Shown here piece after piece: positions 1 to 8,134 of a DNA stretch of 64,000 bases. The stretch lies in assembly GCF_004357995.1 (NCBI RefSeq), contig NZ_SMTK01000003.1, forward strand, positions 186,001 through 250,000, written 5' to 3'. Made by a program: the position numbers and the translations under genes. Numbering within the stretch: position 1 is the first letter of the stretch; the number at the start of each line of letters is the position of its first letter. Below the pieces are notes generated by a model. The model had not been told where the DNA came from and made no database searches. It saw only the letters and a program-made list of their open reading frames with translations. The DNA is from Arthrobacter crusticola (lineage in GTDB: Bacteria > Actinomycetota > Actinomycetes > Actinomycetales > Micrococcaceae).

Positions 1-24
1 GAACCACCACAGTGGAGCAGAACC

Positions 25-672
25 ATGGATGAAAACGCCCAAGTACTGGACCACCCCGGCAGCACCCGTCCGGCTGTCTCGGACCCCGGGTCGCTTCCGC
101 GGATTTCCAGGCTCGCGCTCGGCGCCACGCGTCAGGTGGACGACGCGGAGTACCCCGCCGATCTTTCCGAAGTCCCCACGCGGCAGCTTCGTGCGCTGTG
201 CAACCGGATCTACCAGCTCCTCGACTGCGATTACCCGACCATGGAGACGCGGGACCGGTACGAGGAGCTCGTCGAGGAACTGCAGCGGAGGGAGTCCGCC
301 GTCGAGGCGCAGGCCGAGCCCGCAGGGATGCGGGAGGTCTTCCGGGACAATGTGCTGTTCTCCCGGTTCGAGCTCTACCGCAACGGGGTGATGGCCGGCT
401 ACGTCCAGTATGAGATGAGGGGCGGCGACGTCCTGCTGCTGCACGCGGTGGTCGACCCGCGTTTCCGCAAGCTGGGCCTTGAGCCCTTCCTCATGCAGTC
501 GGTCCTGCTCAACGCCCACCGGCGCCGCCTGGCCATCACGCCGTACTGTCCCGAGGCTCAGGAGTTCCTTCGGGCGAACCCCCACTACCTCGCACTGCTT
601 CCGCCGAGGCAGCGCCGCCGTTTCAAGGTTATTTCTGCCGCCAAGTCAGCGGCGCAGGAGGGCCGGCGGTAA
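25..672 (+). CDS. GNAT-like N-acetyltransferase (COG2388 type)
   Basis: 215-residue soluble protein. Residues 1-100 are an actinobacterial-type N-terminal extension with a charged helical stretch (about 50-95). The C-terminal half (about 105-200) resembles the small YjdJ/COG2388 GNAT fold: a strand ending in LLLHAVVDPRFRKLG, a variant of the acetyl-CoA binding loop, followed by the AITPYCPEAQEFLRANPHY segment typical of this subgroup. Substrate cannot be read from sequence. A TGGAG ribosome site precedes the ATG. The next gene converges from the other strand. The family call is from recognisable motifs; the function (small-molecule or protein acetylation) is only inferred. Confidence 0.7.
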   Translation: MDENAQVLDHPGSTRPAVSDPGSLPRISRLALGATRQVDDAEYPADLSEVPTRQLRALCNRIYQLLDCDYPTMETRDRYEELVEELQRRESAVEAQAEPAGMREVFRDNVLFSRFELYRNGVMAGYVQYEMRGGDVLLLHAVVDPRFRKLGLEPFLMQSVLLNAHRRRLAITPYCPEAQEFLRANPHYLALLPPRQRRRFKVISAAKSAAQEGRR

Positions 673-714
673 CTCCCCGGCACCAGTGACTGCGCAGGAA
701 TCCTTCCCGCTCCG

Positions 715-1383
715 TCAGCGCTGCTGAAGTCCCGTGGCCCGCAGCGTGATGTTCAGCCGCCCGCTGAGTCCGAGGCGCGGATCGGCAGTGCCGGCGCGGG
801 TCCCCATCACCCCGTGGTAGGCGAACCGTGACGGTCCGCCGAAGACGAACAGGTCGCCCGACGCGAGCACCAGGTCCTGCCAGGGCCGGTTCCGGTTCTC
901 GCTGTTGCCAAAACGGAAGACGCATTCGTCGCCCAGGCTGAGGGACACCACGGGGGCGTCGGAGCGCTCATCCCTGTCCTGATGCATTCCCATCTTTGCC
1001 GCCGCGTCATAGAAGTTAATGAGCGCGGCGTCAGGGGAGTAGGCGTCCCCGCTGCCCGTGCCGTACGCGGCGTCGAGCGCCGCCCGCCCCAGCACGCCGA
1101 GGGCATCCGGGAATGGAGCGACCCGGCCGCCCCCGGCGTCGTCGGCGGTCCGGCTGTACCGGTAGGGCTGCCAGTGCCAGCCGAGGCACACCGTCCGAAC
1201 CGACATGGCACCGCCGTTGGGCATCCGTGCCGCACGCATTGGGACCGGACCCGCCGCCCAGCCGCGGCAGGCTGCCACGAGCTCCTGCTGCTGCTCGAGC
1301 GTGAGCCAGTCCGGGACGTGCACCGCCCCGGGCGCGACTTCCTTGCGCTCCCGTGGAAAGAGGGAGCCGGCAGGGCCGGTCAC
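715..1383 (-). CDS. alkB: AlkB-family Fe(II)/2-oxoglutarate DNA dealkylase
   Basis: 222 residues, the usual AlkB length. It should remove N1-methyladenine and N3-methylcytosine lesions from nucleic acid by oxidative demethylation. The iron triad is visible as H134-x-D136 (MGMHQDRDE) and H190 (FAYHGV). R209 and R215 in GRLNITLR match the 2-oxoglutarate-binding RxNxTxR signature. LINFYD before the HxD is also typical. The start is GTG at 1383, overlapping the TGA stop of the PAP2 phosphatase gene (GTGA), so the two are translationally coupled and the alkB message probably starts upstream of 2168. No Ada-type regulator is adjacent. Confidence 0.93.
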   Translation of the reverse strand: MTGPAGSLFPRERKEVAPGAVHVPDWLTLEQQQELVAACRGWAAGPVPMRAARMPNGGAMSVRTVCLGWHWQPYRYSRTADDAGGGRVAPFPDALGVLGRAALDAAYGTGSGDAYSPDAALINFYDAAAKMGMHQDRDERSDAPVVSLSLGDECVFRFGNSENRNRPWQDLVLASGDLFVFGGPSRFAYHGVMGTRAGTADPRLGLSGRLNITLRATGLQQR

Positions 1384-2168
1384 GGCTCTGCCGGTACCCG
1401 GCGGCGGCGTACCGTCAGCAGCAGCCGGTGCATGGTGATCACCACGGCGAGCCAGGCCAGGCCGAGGGTCCAGGCAACGATAACGTCGGTGAGCCAGTGA
1501 TGGCCGAGGTAGACGCGGCTCAGACCCATGGTGACGGCGAAGAGGATGGCCGCAGCGACGGTCAGGACGGGGGCGCGCCGTCTTCGCGACCGGCGCAGGA
1601 CGAGGAGGTAGGCCACCACCCCGGCAATGACGATGGCATTGAGGGAGTGTCCGCTGGGGAAGGACGGGGAGCTTTCGAAGGGCGGGACCGCCGCGTCCAG
1701 GGGTGGCCGGAGCCGGCCCACGGCTTCCTTGCCAGCGATGGTCATCAACAGCGACCCGAAGGCCGCTGCGGCGATGATGATGACCGGGGTCCAGGACCGG
1801 CGGCGCAGCGCCAGCAGCGTCATGACCGCCACCGTGAGGATCGGCATGCCGACCGGGCCGCCGATGTGCGTATAGCCGGTGATGAACGTATCGAGCCAGG
1901 GCTCGCGGAGCGACAGTGCAAGGTCAAGGGCCGGCTGATCGAGGGCCGCCACACCGTCGGACTCCACGACGGACTCGTACACCTCCGAGGAGGCCGCAGT
2001 CAGGGCGGCGGCCAGGCCGCCACCGATGACCAGAATAAGCAGCAGGGCCCAGTGCGGTCCGACCCAGCGCACCAGCGGTGAGATCATGCGCACGAGCCAC
2101 CTGCCCGCCGGGGTGACCCAGCGGGTCACGTCCCTCGGGCCGACGTACTGGTTCTCCTCCGGGGTCAT
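1380..2168 (-). CDS. PAP2-superfamily membrane phosphatase
   Basis: 262 residues with about six hydrophobic helices. The three PAP2 phosphatase motifs are present: KEAVGRLRPP (K147, R152), PSGH (171-174) and SRVYLGHHWLTDV (R218, H224, D228). These form the histidine phosphatase active site on the outer membrane face. Likely substrates are undecaprenyl pyrophosphate or phosphatidic acid/phosphatidylglycerol phosphate; sequence alone does not separate these. It is the first gene of a two-gene leftward unit with alkB, whose GTG start overlaps its stop codon. Confidence 0.9.
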   Translation of the reverse strand: MTPEENQYVGPRDVTRWVTPAGRWLVRMISPLVRWVGPHWALLLILVIGGGLAAALTAASSEVYESVVESDGVAALDQPALDLALSLREPWLDTFITGYTHIGGPVGMPILTVAVMTLLALRRRSWTPVIIIAAAAFGSLLMTIAGKEAVGRLRPPLDAAVPPFESSPSFPSGHSLNAIVIAGVVAYLLVLRRSRRRRAPVLTVAAAILFAVTMGLSRVYLGHHWLTDVIVAWTLGLAWLAVVITMHRLLLTVRRRRVPAEP

Positions 2169-2252
2169 GGTTCGACTCTAGCGACGGAGCGGGAGGATTG
2201 GCACGCCGGCTCACGCTCGGTGAACTCCTCCCCCGGGTGCCGCCGGTGCCGC

Positions 2253-2258
2253 TAGGCT
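2253..2258 (+). promoter_or_regulatory. -10 element TAGGCT, leaderless start of pdxH-like gene
   Basis: TAGGCT ends six bases before the ATG at 2265, leaving no room for a ribosome binding site. This is the leaderless arrangement common in actinobacteria. No good -35 is visible. Confidence 0.45.
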
Positions 2259-2264
2259 GGCCGC

Positions 2265-2927
2265 ATGACCGACCTGACCCCCGCTGCCGACCTCCTGCGC
2301 ACCGCTCCTGTCTTCCCGCAGGACATGCCGTCCTTCGAGCCAGCGTCGGCACCGGCGTCACCCCTGCCGCTCTTCCTTGAGTGGCTCGAGGCCGCCGTCC
2401 GGTCGGGGGTTCTTGCCCCGCACGCCGTCAACCTTGCCACCGTCGGCGAGGATGGTCTCCCGGACGCGCGGATCGTGATCCTCAAGGACGTCGACGCTTC
2501 GGGGTGGTCGGTCGCCTCAAGCACCGACAGCCCCAAAGGCCGCCAGCTCGCCGCCAATCCCTCGGCGGCGCTGACCTTCTTCTGGCCCGGGCTGGGGCGG
2601 CAGGTCCGGGTGCGGGGAGCCGTTCGAGTCGCCGGCCCCGAGGAAAACGATAAGGATTTCCAGCGTCGGCACCCCTCGGCCCGGGCACTGGTGCTTGCCG
2701 GACGGCAAAGTCAGGTCCTCGAGACGCCCGATGCGGTCGAGGCCGCCGTCGGGAGGCAGCTGGCGCAGCTTGAGGCCCGGCCCGAGCTGGGATCGGAGAC
2801 CTGGGCGGTGTTCACCGTGGAACCGGCAGTTGTCGAGTTCTGGCAGGCGGACCCCGAACGGCGCCACACCCGGCTCCGCTACACCCGCACCGGGGATTCC
2901 TGGCGGACCGACCGGCTGTGGCCCTGA
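2265..2927 (+). CDS. pdxH: Pyridoxamine 5'-phosphate oxidase (PdxH-like)
   Basis: 220 residues, the usual length for the FMN-dependent oxidase that makes pyridoxal 5'-phosphate from pyridoxine or pyridoxamine 5'-phosphate. Visible family marks are LATVGEDGLPDARIVILKDVD (FMN/substrate strand), SPKGRQLAANPSAALTFFWP, the QVRVRGAV strand, SRQSQ-like AGRQSQ, and the C-terminal EFWQ block where canonical PdxH has the W-x-G-x-x-x-R-x-H-x-R element (here WQADPERRHTRLRY). The divergence at the C-terminus means it could be a PdxH-like paralogue rather than the main enzyme. The start is leaderless after TAGGCT. Confidence 0.8.
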   Translation: MTDLTPAADLLRTAPVFPQDMPSFEPASAPASPLPLFLEWLEAAVRSGVLAPHAVNLATVGEDGLPDARIVILKDVDASGWSVASSTDSPKGRQLAANPSAALTFFWPGLGRQVRVRGAVRVAGPEENDKDFQRRHPSARALVLAGRQSQVLETPDAVEAAVGRQLAQLEARPELGSETWAVFTVEPAVVEFWQADPERRHTRLRYTRTGDSWRTDRLWP

Positions 2928-2933
2928 GGTCGG

Positions 2934-3935
2934 CTAGACCCGCACCACCATCTTGCCCGTGTTGGCGCCTTTCATCATGCCTAGGAAGGCCTGGACCGAG
3001 TTCTCAATGCCATCGACGACGGTCTCATCGAAGACGACGCTTCCATCGCTGAGCCAGGCGGCCATCCGCTGCGCGAATTCGGGCTGGAGGTCCGAATGCT
3101 GCCCCACGAGGAACCCCTCGAGGCGGAGGGTCCGGGTCACGATGTTCCCCATGTTGCGCGGCCCCGTCGGCTCACCCTCCGTGTTGTAGGCGGAGATGGC
3201 TCCGCACAGGGCGGCCCGACCCCCGCGGTTGAGAACGTCGAGGGCCGCCTCCAGGTGCTCCCCGCCTACATTGTCGAAGTACACGTCGATGCCATCGGCG
3301 GCCGCGGCGCGGAGTTGGTCAACGACGGCTCCGTCCCGGTAATTGAACGCCTCGTCGAATCCGTACCTGTCCTTGAGCAGGGCCACTTTCTCCGCCGACC
3401 CTGCCGATCCGATGACTTTCGAGGCGCCCAGGAGGCGGGCAAGCTGCCCGGCGACGGACCCGACGGCCCCCGCGGCCCCGGAGATGAACACCGTCTCTCC
3501 GGTCCGCAGCCCGGCGATGCGCAGCAGGCCGGCATAGGCCGTCAGGCCGGTCATGCCCGCTGCGCCAAGGTACGCGGAAAGAGGGAGGTCGGTCTCGGGC
3601 AGGGGAGTGAACTGGTCGGCCGGGCCCTGGGCGATGTCGCGCCACCCGAGGAAGGAAAGGACGGGCGTGCCCACCGGAAGCGAATCCGCGGCCGACTCGA
3701 TGACCCGCCCCACCGCGCCGCCGGTCATCACCGCTCCGAGCCGGAAGGGCGGGATGTAGGAGGGGGTGTCATTCATCCGGCCCCGCATGTACGGGTCGAC
3801 GGAAATGAATTCATTGCCGACCCGTACCTCACCGTCCGCGAGGGCGGGCAGTTCCTCGGTGACGACGCGGAAATCGTCGGGGGTGGGGGTTCCCACCGGC
3901 CGCGCAATCAGCTGGATCTGGGTACTGGTGGTCAT
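2934..3935 (-). CDS. Zinc-independent NADP oxidoreductase, CurA/MDR type
   Basis: 333 residues from the ATG at 3935, preceded by a GGGAG ribosome site; a longer frame reaches 4088 but its extra 51 residues are low-complexity and overlap the divergent thioesterase start. Domains are a GroES-like N-terminal fold with MRGRM (substrate loop of the CurA/leukotriene B4 dehydrogenase group) and a Rossmann domain with ETVFISGAAGAVGSVAGQLARL (nucleotide-binding AAGAVGS). Known relatives reduce alpha,beta-unsaturated ketones and aldehydes with NADPH, as in curcumin reductase. The physiological substrate is probably a reactive enone. It sits convergent to the pdxH-like gene, 6 bp apart. Confidence 0.88.
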   Translation of the reverse strand: MTTSTQIQLIARPVGTPTPDDFRVVTEELPALADGEVRVGNEFISVDPYMRGRMNDTPSYIPPFRLGAVMTGGAVGRVIESAADSLPVGTPVLSFLGWRDIAQGPADQFTPLPETDLPLSAYLGAAGMTGLTAYAGLLRIAGLRTGETVFISGAAGAVGSVAGQLARLLGASKVIGSAGSAEKVALLKDRYGFDEAFNYRDGAVVDQLRAAAADGIDVYFDNVGGEHLEAALDVLNRGGRAALCGAISAYNTEGEPTGPRNMGNIVTRTLRLEGFLVGQHSDLQPEFAQRMAAWLSDGSVVFDETVVDGIENSVQAFLGMMKGANTGKMVVRV

Positions 3936-4046
3936 GGACGGGCTCCCTGGGATGGACGGGGTCGACTCTGGCGCAACTGATGGAGGCGGCGGTTTGTTCC
4001 GTCTCCCCGGGGCCGGCCGGACCCGGAGGGTTCCTCCGCCGGGCCC

Positions 4047-4076
4047 GTGACACTCGATGTTACCGGCTAGTAATAT
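4047..4076 (+). promoter_or_regulatory. Promoter of thioesterase gene (leaderless)
   Basis: GTGACA (4047-4052), an 18-bp spacer, and TAATAT (4071-4076) resemble the vegetative -35/-10 pair. The ATG follows six bases later at 4083, so the transcript is predicted to be leaderless. The element lies between two divergent genes. Confidence 0.6.
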
Positions 4077-4082
4077 GACCCG

Positions 4083-4631
4083 ATGCACTTACTCCTGCGC
4101 ACCCTCCTCCTGCTCCTGACCTCACGCCGCCGGCCCGCACTGGATGTCTGGGGGCGGTCCTCCCTTCCGCTGCGCGTCCTGCCGACGGACATTGACATTG
4201 CCATGCATGTCAACAACGGCATGTACTTCTCCCTCATGGACCTCGGCCGCTTCGACCTCATGGTCCGCAGCGGGGTCTGGTCGAGGATGCGGCGCAGGGG
4301 CTGGAGTCCGGTGGCGGCGGGGGAGACCATCAGCTTCCGCAAGTCGCTCCGGCTGGGCCAGCGGTACTCGATCGAGACGAGGATCATCGGCCTTGACGAC
4401 CGCGCCGTCTACTTCGAGCAGCGCATGGTGGCAGACGGCGAAATCTATGCCCGGGCCTTCATCGCCACCCGGCTGGTGTCCGCGGACGGGCCGGTCGAGA
4501 ACGAGGAGATCCTCAAGGAGTTCGGGCGTCCGCCGGCCGACCTGGTGCTGCCTGACTGGATCCACCAGTGGAGGCTGAACAATGCCCTGCCGGGGAGGCG
4601 CCGCCCCGCACCGCATTCCTGGGCGGCCTGA
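4083..4631 (+). CDS. Hotdog-fold acyl-CoA thioesterase, THEM6-like
   Basis: 182 residues. The block TDIDIAMHVNNGMYFSLMDLGRFDLM has the D/HxxN pattern of the 4-hydroxybenzoyl-CoA thioesterase family, where Asp and the HVNN loop form the active site. A second typical strand is YFEQRMVADGEIYARAFIATRLV. The longer C-terminal tail (PPADLVLPDWIHQW) is typical of the THEM6-like subgroup. It should hydrolyse an acyl-CoA or acyl-ACP; the acyl chain is unknown. Transcribed alone from a leaderless promoter and followed by a hairpin at 4657-4684. Confidence 0.82.
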   Translation: MHLLLRTLLLLLTSRRRPALDVWGRSSLPLRVLPTDIDIAMHVNNGMYFSLMDLGRFDLMVRSGVWSRMRRRGWSPVAAGETISFRKSLRLGQRYSIETRIIGLDDRAVYFEQRMVADGEIYARAFIATRLVSADGPVENEEILKEFGRPPADLVLPDWIHQWRLNNALPGRRRPAPHSWAA

Positions 4632-4656
4632 GGAAGGGATTCGACGCCGGAACCGG

Positions 4657-4684
4657 CCGTGCCGCCGCCTTGTCAGCGGCACGG
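4657..4684 (+). terminator. Hairpin after thioesterase gene
   Basis: CCGTGCCGC (4657-4665) and GCGGCACGG (4676-4684) form a perfect 9-bp stem with a 10-base loop. There is no U-tract, as usual for high-GC actinobacteria. Confidence 0.55.
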
Positions 4685-4764
4685 GACGGGCACGGGTTCG
4701 GATTTCCTGAGATGCGGACTGCCTAAACTATGGACTTTCGGAGCTGTTGGTGCCGAACGCCGAT

Positions 4765-4800
4765 CGGCGGGGAGGGACACTCGCGGTCCCTTCCCCGCCG
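4765..4800. terminator. Hairpin between convergent genes
   Basis: CGGCGGGGAGGGAC (4765-4778) pairs with GTCCCTTCCCCGCCG (4786-4800) with one bulged T. It lies just past the stop of the heptad-repeat gene and could serve both strands. Confidence 0.55.
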
Positions 4801-4825
4801 GGCTTTGGAGGCTTTCCCGCCGGAC

Positions 4826-6547
4826 CTAGTGGGAGCGGCGCGGACGGGATGCGAGCATCATGGCCACCAGGGCGGCCAGGATCAGCAGCGGCAGGGCCAC
4901 GGCAAGGATCCCGGGCGAGGTGGCGACGGACGCCGGAGTCATCGCCGAGGTGGAGGCGGACATCCTTTCGGTCCCTTCGGCGAGCTTCCCGTTGCCTTCG
5001 GCCAACTGGGCGGCGCCGTCGGCGAGTTTGGCGTTGCCGTCGGCCAGTTGAGCCGCACCCGCATTGAGGTCGCCGGCGCCGGTGTCGAGGCGTGCGGCTC
5101 CCTCGGTGAGCTTGCCCATGCCGTCCTTCAGGCTGCTGGTTCCCGAGGCGAGCTGCGTCGATCCCTCGGCGAGCTTGAGGGCGCCCTCCGCCAGGCGGGC
5201 ATTGCCGCCGCTCAATGCGGCCGCACCCTCGTTGAGCCGGCCGGCCCCGGCGAGGAGCCCGGGTTCGACGGCGGTTCCCTGGTATCCGGCATTCAGCTGC
5301 ATCAGTCCGCCGTTGAGCGCGGTGGTGCCTGCGGCGAGCTGGCCCGCTCCGCTGAGCAGTCCGGGCTGGTCCGGTGATCCCTGGAAACCGGCGTCGAGCT
5401 GCTGCATGCCGGCCGTGAGCTTGTCCGTTCCGGCCTTGAGCGGGGTCAGCCCCTCGGTGTAGAGCCGGTTCAGCTTGGCCTGCGACTTCAGGGTGCCCTC
5501 GTGGACCAGGACCGTGCCGTTGGCCAGGGCCTGGGTGCCCGGGACCACTTTGTGCTCGGTGGCCAGCGCGAGGTTGCCGCTCCCGGTGCTGAGTTCGACC
5601 AGGCCCGCGTTGAGGCCGCCTGCGCCGGCATCGAGTGTCTTCAGCTTCTCAAGCAGGGCGCCGACGGGGACGAGAGGATTGGCCTCCGCGAAGGCCACGA
5701 GGTCATGGGTGCCCGCGGCCAGCTGGGCCGATCCGTCCCGGGCCTGAATCGTACCGGCGTTGAGCCGGTCCACACCGGCGTCGAGCTCGACGGCGCCGTC
5801 ACGCAGGGCCGCAGCTCCGGCCGCCGTCTTGGCGGCCCCCTCGGCCAGCAGGGCGGCGTCGGGGATCGAGACCTCGGTCTCGGCCATAATGTCCGAGACC
5901 CCCGTGCCAAGGGCCGCGGAGCCCTCGAGGGCAGCACGCGTTCCCGCCGCCAGCTGGCCGGCGCCGGCGGCGAGCCGCGAGGCGCCGTCGGCTGCCCGCT
6001 GCGCGCCGGCCTGGGCCTGGGCGGTGCCGTCGGCAAGCTTCTGCGCGCCGACGGTCAGCCGGGCCGTGCCTGCGTGCAGCTCGGCCGCTCCGGTTGCCGC
6101 AGCACCAGCGCCCGCGCTCAGTGAGCCGGCTCCCTCGTTGAGGTCGGCGGCGCCGGTCGACAGGGACGCTGCCCCGGTTCCGGCCTTCTTCAGCCCGCTG
6201 GAGAGCTCGCCGGTGCCCTTGTCGAGGGATGCCGTTCCCTCGGCCAGTTTTTTTGATCCGTCACGCGCCGATGCTGCCCCGGCACTGAGTGCGGCCGAGC
6301 CGTCGTTGGCCCGCCCCGCCCCCTCGGAAAGCTGACCGGCCCCGTTGGCCACCTTGCCGGTGAAGAGGGCAAAGAAGGCGAGAAGTGCCACGAGGAGCAG
6401 GGAAAGGAAGACCGTCACCACCGCGTGCAGGCGGTGGTGGGAGGTGGGCGCGATGGATCTGAGCATGTGCGACAAGTCCGTTCTCGAATCGGGAGAGCCG
6501 ATGACGAGGCGCGGACGGATGGATCGCGTGCCGGGTGCGCTCGTCAT
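4826..6547 (-). CDS. Membrane-anchored heptad-repeat protein (YhgE/Pip-like repeat)
   Basis: 573 residues. A transmembrane helix at about 42-65 (VVTVFLSLLLVALLAFFALF) is followed by roughly 430 residues of seven-residue repeats of the form L-x-x-G-x-x-x (LSEGAGR, LADGTAQ, LAEGSTQ), then a C-terminal helix (ILAVALPLLILAALVAMML) and a basic tail. The pattern matches the xxxLxxG heptad repeats of YhgE/Pip phage-infection proteins and of MmpL/RND-like exporters, but here it is the whole ectodomain: no ABC-2 or MMPL permease domain is fused. Function unknown; a long surface-exposed rod is likely. The start could also be the ATG at 6466. An operator-like array precedes it. Confidence 0.8.
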   Translation of the reverse strand: MTSAPGTRSIRPRLVIGSPDSRTDLSHMLRSIAPTSHHRLHAVVTVFLSLLLVALLAFFALFTGKVANGAGQLSEGAGRANDGSAALSAGAASARDGSKKLAEGTASLDKGTGELSSGLKKAGTGAASLSTGAADLNEGAGSLSAGAGAAATGAAELHAGTARLTVGAQKLADGTAQAQAGAQRAADGASRLAAGAGQLAAGTRAALEGSAALGTGVSDIMAETEVSIPDAALLAEGAAKTAAGAAALRDGAVELDAGVDRLNAGTIQARDGSAQLAAGTHDLVAFAEANPLVPVGALLEKLKTLDAGAGGLNAGLVELSTGSGNLALATEHKVVPGTQALANGTVLVHEGTLKSQAKLNRLYTEGLTPLKAGTDKLTAGMQQLDAGFQGSPDQPGLLSGAGQLAAGTTALNGGLMQLNAGYQGTAVEPGLLAGAGRLNEGAAALSGGNARLAEGALKLAEGSTQLASGTSSLKDGMGKLTEGAARLDTGAGDLNAGAAQLADGNAKLADGAAQLAEGNGKLAEGTERMSASTSAMTPASVATSPGILAVALPLLILAALVAMMLASRPRRSH

Positions 6548-6612
6548 TGAGCAGTACGTGCACGCCCCAAACCAGGAGGGCTGGAGGCGTACACGGTGAA
6601 CCGATGTGATTC

Positions 6613-6650
6613 AAGTTACATTTGTAAACTACTGGGCAGTAACTTAGCAA
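6613..6650 (-). promoter_or_regulatory. Promoter overlapped by inverted GTTAC half-sites
   Basis: Three half-sites lie in 33 bp: AAGTTACA (6613-6620), TGTAAACT (6623-6630) and AGTAACTT (6638-6645). The outer pair AAGTTAC/GTAACTT is a perfect 7-bp inverted repeat; the first two share TTACA/TGTAA with a 2-bp centre. On the minus strand TTGCTA (6645-6650), 18 bp, TACAAA (6621-6626) forms a plausible promoter lying on these sites, so a bound dimer (TetR type is the best guess) would block it. No regulator gene is adjacent. Confidence 0.5.
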
Positions 6651-6722
6651 GGACCTGGGCCGACAAGTTACCGTCGGGTAGGGATGCGGTCCGGCCGGCC
6701 CCGGCCGCATTTACCCGGGCCG

Positions 6723-8045
6723 TCAGGCGGGGAGGTTGCGGCGGCTCCCCACGAAGCGCCCGGCGGCGTACAGCACCAGCCCGACCGCCAGCAGAATGGC
6801 CGCGCGCAGCCAGATCGCGCCGTCCTGCTGGCTCAGCAGCAGGACGCAGGAGCCGATGGCGAGGTAGGGGATGAGGGCCGGGATGCTGAAATGGGCGTGC
6901 TCCACCCGATCGCGTTTGAGCACCAGGACGGCGATATTGGTGGAGAGGAAGACGAACAGGAGCAGCAGCACCACCGTCTCGGCAAGGGAGGCAAGATCTC
7001 CCGTGAGCGTGAGCACCATGGCGGCACCCGTGGTGACGACGATCGCCACCCAGGGGGTCCGCCGGTTCGGCAGGATCCGTCCCAGCGCGGCAGGAAGCAG
7101 GCCCTGTCCGGCCATTCCGTAGGTGAGGCGGCTGGCCATGACAAGGGCGAGCAGCGCGCCGTTGGTGACCGCGACAAGCGCCACGAGGCCGAAGAGCCAT
7201 GGCGGGATGCCCGCCCCGGTGGCGGCGACGACGTCGAGCAGGGGCGAGGAGGACCCCGCGAGGGCCTTCGCCGGTAAGGCGGCGGAGGCCGCAAGGCCGA
7301 TCAGGAGGTAGACGACCCCGGCGGTGAGCAGGGCGCCGAAGAGCGCCCGCGGATACACCCGGCTGATCCCGCGCACCTCCTCGGCCACATTGGCCGACAC
7401 CTCGAACCCGACGAATGAGTAGTACGCAATGAGTGAGGCTCCGAGCACTGCCGCGGCCGGATTGACGCCCGGGGTGAACTCGCTCACGCGGGAGACATCG
7501 CCGCCGCCGGTCAGGACGTAGAACGCCACCAGGCCGATCACCAGGAGGAGTCCGGACACCTCAATGACGGTCATGACGAGGTTGCTCTTCACCGATTCCC
7601 GAATCCCGCGGGCGTTAAGTAGCCCCAGGAGCGCGAGGAACACGAGGGCGGCCGGAGTTGCGGGGACATCCACGAAGGCGGCGAGGTAGTCCCCGGTGAA
7701 CGCCAGGGCAAGGCCGGCCGCGCTCGTCACCCCCGCCGCGAGCATGCAGAATCCGACCAGATAGGAGATGAGCGGCCGGCGGAAAGCCCGCTCGGCGAAT
7801 ACTGCCGCTCCGCCGGCACGGGGATACTTGGTCACAAGCTCCGCATAGGAGCCTGCCGTGAGCAGTGCAAGTCCCAGTGCAGCCATCAGCGGCACCCAGA
7901 GGGCTCCTCCAACCTCTTTCGAGATCACGCCCACGAGGGCATACACGCCGGCGCCGAGGATGTCCCCCAGGATGAAGAAAAAGAGGAGCCGCCCGGTTAC
8001 GGTGCGCTTGAGTCGAGTCTCGCTGTGTAGCTCAAAAATGGTCAC
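6723..8045 (-). CDS. APC-family amino-acid permease
   Basis: 440 residues from GTG at 8045. It has about 12 hydrophobic helices and the APC-superfamily opening GDILGAGVYALVG (glycine-rich unwound helix 1 that binds the amino-acid carboxylate), SYAELVTKYPRAGGAAVFAERAF after helix 2, and SFVGFEVSANVAEEVRG in helix 6. This is the cationic-amino-acid/polyamine-like branch; the substrate is not determinable. A longer frame to 8177 would overlap the divergent malQ start and lacks family similarity. TACACT on the minus strand (8052-8057) lies seven bases before the GTG, suggesting a leaderless message. Confidence 0.85.
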   Translation of the reverse strand: MTIFELHSETRLKRTVTGRLLFFFILGDILGAGVYALVGVISKEVGGALWVPLMAALGLALLTAGSYAELVTKYPRAGGAAVFAERAFRRPLISYLVGFCMLAAGVTSAAGLALAFTGDYLAAFVDVPATPAALVFLALLGLLNARGIRESVKSNLVMTVIEVSGLLLVIGLVAFYVLTGGGDVSRVSEFTPGVNPAAAVLGASLIAYYSFVGFEVSANVAEEVRGISRVYPRALFGALLTAGVVYLLIGLAASAALPAKALAGSSSPLLDVVAATGAGIPPWLFGLVALVAVTNGALLALVMASRLTYGMAGQGLLPAALGRILPNRRTPWVAIVVTTGAAMVLTLTGDLASLAETVVLLLLFVFLSTNIAVLVLKRDRVEHAHFSIPALIPYLAIGSCVLLLSQQDGAIWLRAAILLAVGLVLYAAGRFVGSRRNLPA

Positions 8046-8122
8046 TAGGGAAGTGTATGGGAAAATGCTAAGTCGGCTGATGAAACTCCTGTGTCGGGTG
8101 GAGCGGTCCGGGTCCGCCCGCC

Positions 8123-8128
8123 TACATT
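8123..8128 (+). promoter_or_regulatory. -10 element TACATT, leaderless malQ
   Basis: TACATT ends six bases before the ATG at 8135 with no ribosome site between, implying a leaderless transcript. The -35 region is weak. Confidence 0.45.
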
Positions 8129-8134
8129 GGGACA

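Noticed and set aside
3936-4088. Upstream extension of the CurA-like reductase
   Set aside because: Low-complexity Pro/Arg sequence, overlaps the thioesterase start, and a good ribosome site lies at the internal ATG.
4826-6547. Repetitive DNA inside the heptad-repeat gene as a tandem repeat array or CRISPR
   Set aside because: The repetition is only at amino-acid level (LxxG every seven residues) with variable codons; no identical repeats or spacers.
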